From positions 1 through 64,000 of the forward strand of contig CAYRZU010000002.1 of NCBI GenBank assembly GCA_964428895.1: DNA of 64,000 nt, in the 5' to 3' direction. This stretch comes from HyVt-337 sp964428895 (GTDB lineage Bacteria; Planctomycetota; Phycisphaerae; SM23-33). Shown here piece after piece: positions 35,060 to 44,157 of this stretch. Made by a program: the position numbers and the translations under genes. The notes under the pieces are model-generated. The model worked only from the letters and a program-made list of their open reading frames with translations, was not told where the DNA came from and searched no databases. Numbering within the stretch: position 1 is the first letter of the stretch; each line of letters starts with the position of its first letter.

Positions 35060-36553
35060 ATGAAACGGTTACTGACTGTAATTGCAGTGCTTACCGTGTG
35101 CGCCGGCGCCGCGAGCGCCGGGACGCGGGCGGACCTGTCAGGCGATTTCGTGGCCGATTTCAGCACGGCCATGGATATGCCTTTCTTGAACGTGGGCAAT
35201 CTGGGCAACCTCGACAACACCTACGACGGCGGCAAGGGCGCCGTGGCCTACGCCTACGACGTCGGCAAGTTCGAGGTCACCACCGGCCAATACACCGAGT
35301 TCCTCAACGCCGTCGGGGCCACGGACACCTACGCGCTGTTCAACGACCGGATGGCCGACCCCGTACACGACGACGCGCACCCAGATGATCTCCCCTTCGG
35401 CGGGTGTAACATCCAGCGCGCCGGCACAGCCGGCAGCTATACGTACTCCATCGCCGCCGGTTGGGAAGACCGTCCCGTCAACTACGTCAGTTGGGGCGAC
35501 GTGTGCCGATACGCCAACTGGATGAGCAACGGCATGCCCACCGGCGCCCAGGACCTGACCACCACCGAAGACGGCGCCTACTTCCTCAACGGCGTCACGG
35601 ACAGCACCGGCCTCAAGGCGGCCGTCGCCGCACGGAACTCCCCCGGGGCCGGCGAGCGGTTCTTCTATCTGCCCACCGAGGACGAATGGGTCAAGGCCGC
35701 CTTCCACGCCAACGACGGTGACACCGGCAACTACTTCGACTACGCCACCAGTTCCGACACGCTGCCGGGGTACATCGCCGACGGCGGATCGGTCACCGAT
35801 CCGGACCCCGGCAATATCGCCACCTACGACGGCGACGGCGGTGTCGATGGCATCGGTGCTCCTTACTACCGCACCGAAGTCGGCGAGCACGAGAACACCG
35901 ATAGCCCGTACGGTGCATTCGATATGAACGGCAACGTGGGCGAGTGGACGGGCGGCCTGGGCTTCGGGTCGTTCGCCATCGTTCGCAACGGCGAGTACGC
36001 CTACGGGCCCGACAACCTGCACGCCGATTACCGCCGCATCCGAAGCCTCACCCGCGAAAGCGGCGACATCGGCTTCCGCCTGACCAGCGTGGCCGCGAGC
36101 CTCCCGGGCGATTTCGATGGCGACGGCGAGGTCGGCGCTCCGGATATCGACGAGCTGTGTGCGAACGTCGGAACGATCGATCCGGTGCTGATCGAGAAGT
36201 ACGACATGGATCTGGACGGGGACGTTGATGAAGACGACATGATCTACCTGGTGGAGAACCTGGTGGAATACGACACGGACGGCGATGGGGAATCCGACGG
36301 CGCCGGCACCTACGTAGGTGACTTCGACCTCAACGGCGTGGTCAACGCGACCGACCTGCAGATCATGAAGGGCGGTTTCGGCGGCGTGGGCGGCTACGCT
36401 GACGGCAACGCCAACTGCGACATCGTGGTCAACGCGACCGACCTGCAGATCATGAAAGCCAACTTCGGCCTGTCCGCCTCAGCTGTCCCGGAACCGCTGA
36501 CGATTGGCCTGCTGAGCCTGGGCGGCCTGGCGCTGCTTCGGCGCCGCCGGTAG
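35060..36553 (+). CDS. Secreted FGE-sulfatase-fold (SUMF1-like) protein with dockerin and PEP-CTERM
   Basis: A 497-residue protein. The signal peptide MKRLLTVIAVLTVCAGAASA is followed by a formylglycine-generating-enzyme-fold domain: YDVGKFEVTTGQYTEFLNAV, RPVNYVSWGDVCRYANWMSN, FFYLPTEDEWVKAAF and SPYGAFDMNGNVGEWTGG, ending GDIGFRLTSVA. The two active-site cysteines that real FGEs have before the final R-x-x-R-S region are missing (the segment reads NGEYAYGPDNLHADYRR), so it should not activate sulfatases and more likely binds a ligand. Dockerin-like loops and VPEPLTIGLLSLGG...RRRR follow. It is probably cotranscribed with the gene 24 bases downstream. Confidence 0.85.
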   Translation: MKRLLTVIAVLTVCAGAASAGTRADLSGDFVADFSTAMDMPFLNVGNLGNLDNTYDGGKGAVAYAYDVGKFEVTTGQYTEFLNAVGATDTYALFNDRMADPVHDDAHPDDLPFGGCNIQRAGTAGSYTYSIAAGWEDRPVNYVSWGDVCRYANWMSNGMPTGAQDLTTTEDGAYFLNGVTDSTGLKAAVAARNSPGAGERFFYLPTEDEWVKAAFHANDGDTGNYFDYATSSDTLPGYIADGGSVTDPDPGNIATYDGDGGVDGIGAPYYRTEVGEHENTDSPYGAFDMNGNVGEWTGGLGFGSFAIVRNGEYAYGPDNLHADYRRIRSLTRESGDIGFRLTSVAASLPGDFDGDGEVGAPDIDELCANVGTIDPVLIEKYDMDLDGDVDEDDMIYLVENLVEYDTDGDGESDGAGTYVGDFDLNGVVNATDLQIMKGGFGGVGGYADGNANCDIVVNATDLQIMKANFGLSASAVPEPLTIGLLSLGGLALLRRRR

Positions 36554-36577
36554 AGGACACGAACAAAGGAGATGTGC

Positions 36578-37843
36578 ATGACTGGAAGCACGATCACGAA
36601 GCTGGTCATCGGGCTGTTCACCGCCGTTGTCGCTGTTTCGTCGGCCGAGGCGGCCCTGCAGGTGTACGATTACCGTGACAACATTCTCGCCCCCCGGGTC
36701 GAGTACTTTGCCTACGATCAGACTATGATCGCGCTGAACGTCAAGACCGGTGACTTCCAATACGTCTACGAGGTCGGGCATATCGCCGACGGCGTCAATG
36801 AAGTGGAGCGCTACAATCAGGACGGGTTCGTCGACAACAATCTGATCCCCGAGGCCGAGCTCACCGACGACATGGTCTGGTTCGCCCATCGGGACGTGAA
36901 GGTCCCCGGCGCGGCCACCGGCGATGCGGTGCTCTTCGAGACCCCGACCGGCGGCGCTGGCGGGCAACTTGACGCCGACGGCGCGATCTACAACCCCGCT
37001 CGGGTGCCGGGCTCGAATCCGAACACGTGGGTGGCCCACGATTGGTACTGGGCCGATCAGGACCTCCCGGGCGGAACCGCGGCGCTTCCTTACCCGACCG
37101 ACGGTGCGTCGGCCGGGACCGTTGACGGCACGTTGAGCTACAATAATGACTCGGCGACCGGTTATACCGGCGCCCTCACCAGTGGATTCGGCGGCTGGGG
37201 CCACGCCAATGGATGGCCGTTCGGCGTCTCGCCTTCAACGGCTACGGTCGCCTTCCAACTGGAAGAGGCCGACGGCACGCACTACGGGTGGGTGGCCTTT
37301 CGCCACAACGGCGACCGCGTCCACCAGTGGATTCACGGCTGGGCGTACCAGACCACGCCCTTCGTGGCGGCAGAGCTGACTTGGGATTCCAGCAGCGAAC
37401 CGGGCGATTTCGACGGTGACGGCGACGTGGACGCCGACGACATCGACATTCTCTGCGCCAACATGGGCGGCGACCTGGACCCCTACGATCTCGACGGCGA
37501 CAGCGACGTCGATGAAGACGACATGGTCTTCCTGGTGGAGACCCTCGTGGAGTACGACTCCGACGGCGACGGGACTGCCGACGGGACCGGAACGTATCAG
37601 GGCGACTTCAACCTCGACGGCGTGGTCAACGCCACCGACCTGCAGATCATGAAGGGCGGCTTCGGCGCCACCGGCGGCTATGCCGACGGCAACGCCAATT
37701 GCGACACCGTGGTCAACGCCACCGATCTGCAGATCCTCAAGACCCATTTCGGCCTAACGGCTGCGGCCGTGCCCGAACCGCTGACGGTGGGCCTGTTAGG
37801 CCTGGGTACGCTCGGTCTGCTGCGTCGAAGGGCCGAGGCCTAG
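36578..37843 (+). CDS. PEP-CTERM/dockerin surface protein of unknown function
   Basis: A 421-residue protein with a signal peptide (ending SSAEA), an unrecognised beta-rich domain of about 240 residues (LQVYDYRDNILAPRVEYFAY...YGWVAFRHNGDRVHQWIHGW), then dockerin-like loops (DFDGDGDVDADDID, DLDGDSDVDEDDM, DFNLDGVVNATDL) and VPEPLTVGLLGLGTLGLLRRR. The N-terminal domain resembles cell-surface proteins with a PEP anchor in which the tail of the domain spans a W/H-rich sheet. The start at 36578 has AAGGAG 6 bases upstream; the ATG at 36572 abuts it and is unlikely. Confidence 0.78.
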   Translation: MTGSTITKLVIGLFTAVVAVSSAEAALQVYDYRDNILAPRVEYFAYDQTMIALNVKTGDFQYVYEVGHIADGVNEVERYNQDGFVDNNLIPEAELTDDMVWFAHRDVKVPGAATGDAVLFETPTGGAGGQLDADGAIYNPARVPGSNPNTWVAHDWYWADQDLPGGTAALPYPTDGASAGTVDGTLSYNNDSATGYTGALTSGFGGWGHANGWPFGVSPSTATVAFQLEEADGTHYGWVAFRHNGDRVHQWIHGWAYQTTPFVAAELTWDSSSEPGDFDGDGDVDADDIDILCANMGGDLDPYDLDGDSDVDEDDMVFLVETLVEYDSDGDGTADGTGTYQGDFNLDGVVNATDLQIMKGGFGATGGYADGNANCDTVVNATDLQILKTHFGLTAAAVPEPLTVGLLGLGTLGLLRRRAEA

Positions 37844-37857
37844 ACGTCCAAGGCGAA

Positions 37858-37878
37858 GGGCGGCGACGTGGGCCGCCC
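37858..37878 (+). terminator. Hairpin after the PEP-CTERM gene
   Basis: GGGCGGC-gacgtgg-GCCGCCC, a perfect 7-bp stem 14 bases after the stop, followed by CGCTGTTGTGT. Confidence 0.45.
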
Positions 37879-37961
37879 GCTGTTGTGTCCGGCCGGGGCG
37901 TGGTCGAACGCCGGTCGGCAAAGGGAGAGACGCTGCGCGGTCTCAATAAGGGAGCGACGTC

Positions 37962-39866
37962 ATGATCGAGCGAATTGTGGTGGTGCTGACGGTGGTTGGG
38001 GTATGCGCGGGGACGGGCTACGCGGGCTTGACCGCTACCGGGGACGTCACCCCGGCCGATCCGGCGACCTGGACGGACGCCACCTCCGTCTACGTGGGGC
38101 AGACCGGCACGGGGGCGGTGGACATCACCGCCGGGGACACCACCGATGCCTACGCCGCCCACGTGGGGGATGAATCAGGCGCCTCCGGAGAGGTCACGGT
38201 CGACGGCGCGGGGTCGAGCTGGGATATCGTCTACCCACTCCGGGTCGGCGATGAGGGCGACGGTCTCCTGACCATCACCAACGGCGGCACGGTCAGCAGC
38301 GGCAGCATGAACTACGTCGGGCGTATGGCCGGGTCGACGGGCGAGGTCAACATCGACGGGGCCGGCTCGTCGTGGACACACGACGGCCATATCTGGATCG
38401 GCGAATCTGGCCAGGGGGAAGTGAACGTCACCAACGGTGGGTCGTTCGTCAGCTACCATAGCGATGCCGGCACGATGGTCATGTTCGGTCTCTATGCTGA
38501 TTCAGTTGGCTCGATCACGGTTGACGGCCCCGGCTCGACCTGGACGGGGGACGCCGGGACCGGGCTCAGCGTCGGCGTATGGGGAAGCGGCACATTGAGC
38601 ATCACCAACGGCGGCAGCGTAGCCTTGGGCGGCCTGTCGAGTTCTATCGGCCTCTACGCCGGGTCGACGAACGTGGCGACCGTGGATGGCACGGGGTCTC
38701 TGCTGGACCTACAGGGCTCGCTGTCTGTCGGTAGTGGCACGCTGAACGTCACCGACGGCGGCCAGGTCGACGTAGGACGTTCGTTGATCACGAGGCTGGG
38801 CGCGGCCAGCGAGATTCACTTCGACAATGGGTCGGTCGAGGCCGGGGCGCTGTACGCGGCTCCGGGGCAACTGACCGGCGCGGGGATCGTCAACGCCCAC
38901 GGCCTCGCCAGCGACCTCGACCTGGTCTTCGACAGCGTCGACGACCTCACGCAGACCTTCATCTGGGACGACCTGCCCGGGCAGGATGTTACCGTGAACC
39001 TGGACGTGGACGGCCAGGGCGGCCTGGGTGCCGGACACGACGGCGTCGGGTCCATGACGATTGCATCCGGCATGGACGTCACGTCGGTGGAAGGCATCAT
39101 CGGCTACAACGCCGGCTCGAACGGCGCGGTCACGGTCGACGGGTCCGGCTCGGCCTGGCGGAACGACGTGGAACTGACCGTCGGCTGGGAGGGCGCCGCG
39201 ACGCTGACGATCTCCGACGACGCGCTCGTCACCGTTGGATCGTGGGGCTTGACCATCGACGAGAACAGCGACGGCGACAGCTTCGTCAACATGCGCGACG
39301 GCGGCATGTTGGCGCTGCGCGGGAACGCCGACGACTCGCTGGAGGATTTTCTGGACCTGATCGAAGGCACCGACGCCATCCGTTACTGGGACGGCGCCGC
39401 CGAAGACTGGGCCCCTCTTATCGGCGCGACCTACGGGGAGGACTACACCCTCGAATACATGACCGAAGGAGAACTACAGTATTTCACCGTGCTGACCGTT
39501 TCGGCCTCTGATGACCCGGGGATCACGGACGGCGACCTGGACGATGACGGTGACGCGGACGCCGACGACATCGACCTCCTCTGCGCCAACATGGGCGGGG
39601 ACCTGGACCCGTACGACCTCAACGAAGACGGTGTGGTGGACGAAGACGACATGATCTTCCACATCGAGATGCTTGTGGAGTGGGACAACGGGGTCGACAG
39701 CGGCGTCGGCACGTATCAGGGCGACTTCAACCTCGACGGCGTGGTCAACGCCACCGACCTGCAGATCCTCAAGGGCAACTTCGGGCAGGTCGCGGCGGCT
39801 GTTCCCGAACCGCTGACGATGGGCTTGCTGAGCCTGGGCGGGTTGGCCCTTCTGCGGCGCCGGTAG
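37962..39866 (+). CDS. T5SS/PEP-CTERM-repeat surface protein (634 aa)
   Basis: A shorter paralogue of the 3327 gene. After a short signal peptide (ending GTGYA) come about eight VTVDGAGSSW / VGxxGxGxLxITNGG repeats, one copy of the THGLxSDLDLVFDS ... VNLDVDGQG module (about 38890-39080), then dockerin-like loops (DLDDDGDADADDID, DLNEDGVVDEDDM, DFNLDGVVNATDL) and VPEPLTMGLLSLGGLALLRRR. It probably forms a beta-solenoid exposed at the surface. GGGAGCGACGTC precedes the ATG. The 3' end is 5 bases from the convergent PHP gene. Confidence 0.85.
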   Translation: MIERIVVVLTVVGVCAGTGYAGLTATGDVTPADPATWTDATSVYVGQTGTGAVDITAGDTTDAYAAHVGDESGASGEVTVDGAGSSWDIVYPLRVGDEGDGLLTITNGGTVSSGSMNYVGRMAGSTGEVNIDGAGSSWTHDGHIWIGESGQGEVNVTNGGSFVSYHSDAGTMVMFGLYADSVGSITVDGPGSTWTGDAGTGLSVGVWGSGTLSITNGGSVALGGLSSSIGLYAGSTNVATVDGTGSLLDLQGSLSVGSGTLNVTDGGQVDVGRSLITRLGAASEIHFDNGSVEAGALYAAPGQLTGAGIVNAHGLASDLDLVFDSVDDLTQTFIWDDLPGQDVTVNLDVDGQGGLGAGHDGVGSMTIASGMDVTSVEGIIGYNAGSNGAVTVDGSGSAWRNDVELTVGWEGAATLTISDDALVTVGSWGLTIDENSDGDSFVNMRDGGMLALRGNADDSLEDFLDLIEGTDAIRYWDGAAEDWAPLIGATYGEDYTLEYMTEGELQYFTVLTVSASDDPGITDGDLDDDGDADADDIDLLCANMGGDLDPYDLNEDGVVDEDDMIFHIEMLVEWDNGVDSGVGTYQGDFNLDGVVNATDLQILKGNFGQVAAAVPEPLTMGLLSLGGLALLRRR

Positions 39867-39871
39867 GAGTG

Positions 39872-40768
39872 TCAGTCCAGCAGGACCGGATTGGTCCACG
39901 CCTTGCCGCCGGCGCGGTCGGTGACGACCGCCCGTACGAACGGCCAGTGTGGCCGGGGGATGGTGTGTCCGCTGATTCCTCTGCCTTTCGCGGGCCCCCG
40001 GCGCACGGCCTTTTTGGCGCCCGGGCCGAGCAGGGAGATGGTCGCGCAGGACGAGCAGCGAAGTTCAACCGTCTCGGCCGTGACGCGGAAATCCTTGATC
40101 TCCGGACCGGTCGACGCGTAGCAGGCGCCGGCCCGGATCGCCGATAGGACCGAGCGCGTCGACAGCGACTTCATCTTCAGCCACGTCCATGCGGTCGCCA
40201 CGTCCGCTTCGGTGTGCGCGTCGTCGGTCGCGATGGCGGGCAAGTAGATACCCGCGTTCAGCCCCGCCGCCCATTCACGCTCGCGGTCGCCGCCACCGGT
40301 CCCCTGTTGATGCGAGGCCCACAGCTCGAACGCCGCCAAAGCGGGTGTATCCGCCAGAAGCTGTGGCCTGACGTTCACGCCGGGCGGATGCGCCAGGATC
40401 GCGATGCCCCCGAGGTCCTCGATCTGCTGGATGCACGCCCGAACATCCTTCTGGGCCGCACGCGACACGGGGTACCCGTGCGGAACGCCCAAGCCCACGA
40501 TGTGATGATTCCGGCACCGGTGGCCCGGATACAGCGGGTGTAGCTCAATGCCGTTGATGACCAGAAATCCCCGGCCGCCCAATCCCCGGACATCGTTCGA
40601 CCGCTCGTGATCGGTCAAGGCCAGAACATCGTAGCCCTTCTTCCGATAGAGCTCGGCGGCGGCCTCCACCGACCACGCGCCGTCCGATGAACGGGTATGC
40701 GTGTGCAGGGAGGCCCGATACCACTTGCCCGGTAACTCGAACGGATTGGTCAATGGTCTGCTGGTCAT
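39872..40768 (-). CDS. PHP-domain phosphoesterase-like protein
   Basis: A 298-residue PHP-domain protein, a family of metal-dependent phosphoesterases (for example PolC/PHP and histidinol phosphatase). Metal-binding motifs are SLHTHTRSSDG (His22, His24), LTDHERSND (Asp53-His54), AILAHP, and TDDAHTE. The tail (WPFVRAVVTDRAGGKAWTNPVLL) is a beta domain shared with the divergent paralogue at 40919. Reading open further upstream to 42532 is spurious, since it lies antisense to two real genes. The ATG at 40768 is chosen because the paralogue begins at the same point. No signal peptide. Confidence 0.82.
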   Translation of the reverse strand: MTSRPLTNPFELPGKWYRASLHTHTRSSDGAWSVEAAAELYRKKGYDVLALTDHERSNDVRGLGGRGFLVINGIELHPLYPGHRCRNHHIVGLGVPHGYPVSRAAQKDVRACIQQIEDLGGIAILAHPPGVNVRPQLLADTPALAAFELWASHQQGTGGGDREREWAAGLNAGIYLPAIATDDAHTEADVATAWTWLKMKSLSTRSVLSAIRAGACYASTGPEIKDFRVTAETVELRCSSCATISLLGPGAKKAVRRGPAKGRGISGHTIPRPHWPFVRAVVTDRAGGKAWTNPVLLD

Positions 40769-40839
40769 CGTTGTTTCACTCCCGCGGCAATCTGACCGGA
40801 GAGGCCTCGCCGGGCAAGGAAAAACCGAAACGCCCAGGC

Positions 40840-40855
40840 CCGAGCGCCCGCTCGG
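40840..40855. promoter_or_regulatory. Perfect inverted repeat abutting the -35, possible operator
   Basis: CCGAGCG-CC-CGCTCGG directly precedes TTGACA in the divergent region between the two PHP genes; a terminator is ruled out by gene direction. Confidence 0.45.
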
Positions 40856-40885
40856 TTGACATCGGGCGGGGCGGCGCAGTAGAAG
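40856..40885 (+). promoter_or_regulatory. Promoter of the second PHP-domain gene
   Basis: A perfect TTGACA (40856-40861), 18 bases, and TAGAAG (40880-40885). The leader to the ATG at 40919 is about 25 bases. Confidence 0.55.
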
Positions 40886-40918
40886 CTCTTTCGGTGACGA
40901 CCACGCGGAAGGGCCCCA

Positions 40919-41836
40919 ATGAAACCGACTTTCACAAATCCGTTCGAATTGCCCGGCAAGTGGTACAAGGGCAACTTCCATTGTCATACCCGGACCTCCG
41001 ACGGCGGCGTGTGGGTCGAAGACGCCGTCCGGATGTACCGCGAGCATGGGTACAACGTGCTGGCTGTCACCGACCACATCAACACCAACGATATCAGCGG
41101 GCTGTCCGACAAGAAGATGCTGGTGCTCAACGGGGCTGAGTTGCATCCGCCGTTCCATAAGCGCGTGAACCCAATCGTGGAGTACCACATCTGCGCGATC
41201 GGTCTCAAGCACGGCCATCCGTTCACGCGGAAGATGTGGGGGAACGTGCAGGATTGCCTGGACCACATTCACGCGTTCGGCGCGGTAGCCATCATCGCCC
41301 ATCCCAAGGACGTCAGCTTGGACCCCGTTACGGAAATGGTGGGCCTCAAGCACGTGGCCGCCGTGGAAGTCTGGACCAGCCTCTCCGAGATCGACATGGA
41401 CCACGGCGAGGCCGAGGATGACTGGGCCGAGTGCATGGAGCATGGGATGTTCCTGGCGGCCACCGGGTCCGACGACGCCCACTGGGCCCCGCGGCACGGC
41501 TGGTCGGAGGCCTTCGGCGCGTGGACCATGCTCAAGATGCCGTCGCTGACCGAAGCCAACGTCCTGCAGGCCCTGAGGACCGGTGCGTGCTACGCCTCCG
41601 GCGGGCCGACCGTGACGGACTTCCGGGTCGTCGACGGCCAGGCGATCATCAAGTGCTCGCCCGTCACGCGAATCCACTTCAAGTTCGGTCGGCACGAACG
41701 GAAGAACCGTTGGGCCAAGCTGGATAAGACCATCCGAGGCTTCACGGCGGACGTGTCCGACTGGGAGTGGGTGCGGGCGGTGGTCGTCGACGCCGACAAC
41801 CGCAAGGCCTGGACCAATCCGATTCCGATCCGGTAG
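40919..41836 (+). CDS. PHP-domain phosphoesterase-like protein, paralogue
   Basis: A 305-residue paralogue of the divergent gene. PHP motifs: NFHCHTRTSDGG (His21, His23), VTDHINTND (Asp52-His53), AIIAHPKD, TGSDDAHW. The beta tail reads IHFKFGRHERKNRWAKLDKT...AWTNPIPIR, and a copy of this tail survives as a fragment at 44373. The substrate is unknown. It is followed after 27 bases by the OYE-family gene and may be cotranscribed with it. Confidence 0.85.
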   Translation: MKPTFTNPFELPGKWYKGNFHCHTRTSDGGVWVEDAVRMYREHGYNVLAVTDHINTNDISGLSDKKMLVLNGAELHPPFHKRVNPIVEYHICAIGLKHGHPFTRKMWGNVQDCLDHIHAFGAVAIIAHPKDVSLDPVTEMVGLKHVAAVEVWTSLSEIDMDHGEAEDDWAECMEHGMFLAATGSDDAHWAPRHGWSEAFGAWTMLKMPSLTEANVLQALRTGACYASGGPTVTDFRVVDGQAIIKCSPVTRIHFKFGRHERKNRWAKLDKTIRGFTADVSDWEWVRAVVVDADNRKAWTNPIPIR

Positions 41837-41863
41837 GGCCGCCTGGTTACAGGAAGCTAGACC

Positions 41864-42874
41864 ATGAGTTGTCTCTTCACACCTACCACCATCGGCCCGG
41901 TGACGGTCAAGAACCGCTTTGTCCGCAGCGCCACCGGCGAGTGGATGTCGCGAAAGGACGGCAAGATTCAGGATCGGCTGGTTCCGATGTACGAGGGTCT
42001 GTCGGCCGGCGGGGTCGGGCTGTTCATCACCGGGCATATGTTCGTGCACGAGGACTGGCCCTGCCATCCGCGCCAAACCGGCATCTACAGCGACGATCAT
42101 CTGGCGGGCTTGCGGCGAATGGCGGAGGCGTCCACGTACAACGACACCCGCGCCGTGGCGCAGATCAACTACGTCGGCCGCAAGCCGCACGAGATGACGC
42201 CGGCTGAAATCGAAGAGGCCCGTGACGCCTTCGTCGCCGCTGCCCAGCGCGCGGTTGACGCCGGTTTCGACGGCGTGCAAATCCACGCCTCGCACGGGTA
42301 TCTGATTAGTTGCTTCCTGACCCCGTCGGAGAACCAGCGGGACGACGCGTACGGCGCCGGCCCCGACGGCCGGCGCAAGCTGCTGCTGGACGTGGCCGAG
42401 CGGGTCAGAGACCAAATCGGGCCCGAAAGCGTCCTCTGCTGCAAGCTGGGCTCCGTCGACGGGCGTGACAACAGCCTGCCGCTTGAAGAGACCGTCGAGA
42501 CGGCCAGGCAACTGGAGGCGTTGGGCCTGCACGCGCTGGAGCTATCGACGACACTACGGGGCGACCATCTGCACCCGATCATGGAGGGCGTCGACTCGGT
42601 CGAAAAGGAAGCCTACCTGATGCGGGAGACCGTAGCCGTCAAGGAGGCGGTCGGCATTCCAGTGATGCAGGTGGGGGGGCTAAGGACGCTGTCCCGCATG
42701 GAGCAGATGGTTTCCGAGGGCACGTGCGACATGGTCAGCCTATGCCGGCCGTTCCTCCGCGAGCCCGACGTCGTCAACAAGTTCCGGGAGGGTGCGGCCA
42801 CGCGCTCAGCCTGCATCTCCTGCAACAAGTGCCTCAACCGCCGCGGTAGCAAGTGCATCTTCGACGAGGCGTGA
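41864..42874 (+). CDS. NADH:flavin oxidoreductase (Old Yellow Enzyme family)
   Basis: A 336-residue OYE-type TIM barrel: LFTPTTIGPVTVKNRFVRSAT at the N-terminus, DGVQIHASHGYLISCFLTPSEN with the substrate-binding His pair region, and VGGLRTLSRMEQMVSEG for FMN phosphate binding. The C-terminus has CISCNKCLNRRGSKC, a cysteine cluster like the Fe-S motif in the larger 2,4-dienoyl-CoA reductase branch, although the second Rossmann half is absent. An alkene or enone reduction is the family precedent. It lies at the end of a plus-strand set with the PHP gene. Confidence 0.85.
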   Translation: MSCLFTPTTIGPVTVKNRFVRSATGEWMSRKDGKIQDRLVPMYEGLSAGGVGLFITGHMFVHEDWPCHPRQTGIYSDDHLAGLRRMAEASTYNDTRAVAQINYVGRKPHEMTPAEIEEARDAFVAAAQRAVDAGFDGVQIHASHGYLISCFLTPSENQRDDAYGAGPDGRRKLLLDVAERVRDQIGPESVLCCKLGSVDGRDNSLPLEETVETARQLEALGLHALELSTTLRGDHLHPIMEGVDSVEKEAYLMRETVAVKEAVGIPVMQVGGLRTLSRMEQMVSEGTCDMVSLCRPFLREPDVVNKFREGAATRSACISCNKCLNRRGSKCIFDEA

Positions 42875-42897
42875 GCCTCTGCCCCGAGCGGCGACGC

Positions 42898-44157
42898 CTA
42901 CCGGCGTTGCCGCCTTCTCAACAACGCTCCCGCACCCAGCGCCAGGAACGCCGCGGAGGCGGGCTCGGGGACCTCGCCGACAAAGGCGTCCCACTGACCT
43001 GCGTTGGGGCCGGCGAGGTCGCCTTCCGTATAGCCCGTGAAGAAAACGCCGTCCGAACCGTCGGCCGAGACGCCAAACCCCCTGTCGTCATCGCTGGTTC
43101 CCGACTGATACGTCCACACGACATTGCCGTTGGCATCGTACTTGCGCACAAAGACGTCATCGCCGCCGGCGTTGGCCGGTCCCAGGCTGCCCTCGGTCGT
43201 CCCCGACACGTAGACCCCTCCGGCGCCGTCGGCTGCGACGCCGTAGCTCCGTTCGTCGCCGCTGGTGCCGAATTGCCGCGTCCACACCGCATTGCCGTCG
43301 GCATCGTACTTCCGCACGTAGGCGTCCATCCCGCCGGCATTGGGCCTTTCCAGGTCGCCGCCGGTCCAACCGGACACATAGACGTTCCCCATGCCGTCGG
43401 CCGAGACGCCATAGCCCGCGGCCGACCCGTATGACCTGTACCAGACCTCATTGCCGTTGGCATCGTACCTGGCGACCCATGCTTGGCTGATACCTACGTG
43501 GTTGCCGCCTGCGTATCCGGACGCGTAGACGCCCCCTTGCCCGTCCGGGGCGATGCCGCCGTAGCTGGTCTCGCCGACCGGCATCGCCGTCCAAACCAGG
43601 TTGCCGCCGGCGTCGTACTTGCTAAGGAAAGCCTCGTCGGTGGTCGCATTCCAACCGGACGTATAGACGTTACCCAAGCCGTCGGCCGTGACCCCGCTAC
43701 CCCAATAGGACGCCGTCCCCGCTTGCGTGGTCCAGACGTGATTGCCGCCGGCGTCGTACTTGCTCACGAATGCGCCGCCGCTCCCGGTGGCGCCCGGCAG
43801 GGCGCCGCCTGCCTTGCCGGCGAGGTAGACGTTGCCGGAACCATCGGCGTAGACGCCGCCCCCGCCGCCGGTATCGTACCCGGCCGAACCGAACTGACGG
43901 GTCCATATGAGTTGGCCGCTGGTGCTGTATTTGCTGATGAAGGCGTCCTTGTCTCCGGCGTTGGGCCCGGCCAGGCTGCCTTCAGTCCAGCCGGTGGTGT
44001 AGACGCTGCCCGCCCCGTCGGACGAAACGGCGTAGCTCCAGTCGTTGCTGCTCGTGCCGAATTGCTGCATCCACGCGACACCTTGAGCCCCGGCCGACCC
44101 GGCGCAAACCAGCACCATCACGGTAATTACGAAAACGCTCCAGAGGATACGGCACAT
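42898..44157 (-). CDS. PEP-CTERM protein with SBBP-type beta-propeller repeats
   Basis: A 419-residue secreted protein: signal peptide (ending GSAGAQG), then about seven repeats of the form QFGTSGDERSYGVAADGAGGVYVSGTTEGSL...DVFVRKYDANGNVVW, the SBBP propeller repeat. It should form a closed beta-propeller. The C-terminus is EVPEPASAAFLALGAGALLRRRQRR, a PEP-CTERM with no dockerin part, unlike the other members. GGGAG precedes the ATG. It ends convergently with the OYE gene. Confidence 0.85.
   Translation of the reverse strand: MCRILWSVFVITVMVLVCAGSAGAQGVAWMQQFGTSSNDWSYAVSSDGAGSVYTTGWTEGSLAGPNAGDKDAFISKYSTSGQLIWTRQFGSAGYDTGGGGGVYADGSGNVYLAGKAGGALPGATGSGGAFVSKYDAGGNHVWTTQAGTASYWGSGVTADGLGNVYTSGWNATTDEAFLSKYDAGGNLVWTAMPVGETSYGGIAPDGQGGVYASGYAGGNHVGISQAWVARYDANGNEVWYRSYGSAAGYGVSADGMGNVYVSGWTGGDLERPNAGGMDAYVRKYDADGNAVWTRQFGTSGDERSYGVAADGAGGVYVSGTTEGSLGPANAGGDDVFVRKYDANGNVVWTYQSGTSDDDRGFGVSADGSDGVFFTGYTEGDLAGPNAGQWDAFVGEVPEPASAAFLALGAGALLRRRQRR

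Noticed and set aside
35060..36553. FGE-fold protein as the activator of the local sulfatases
   Set aside because: It lacks both catalytic cysteines and is exported, while the sulfatases appear cytoplasmic.
40769..42532. Long upstream part of the minus-strand PHP frame
   Set aside because: It overlaps antisense with the second PHP gene and the OYE gene; open frames on the opposite strand are common in GC-rich DNA.
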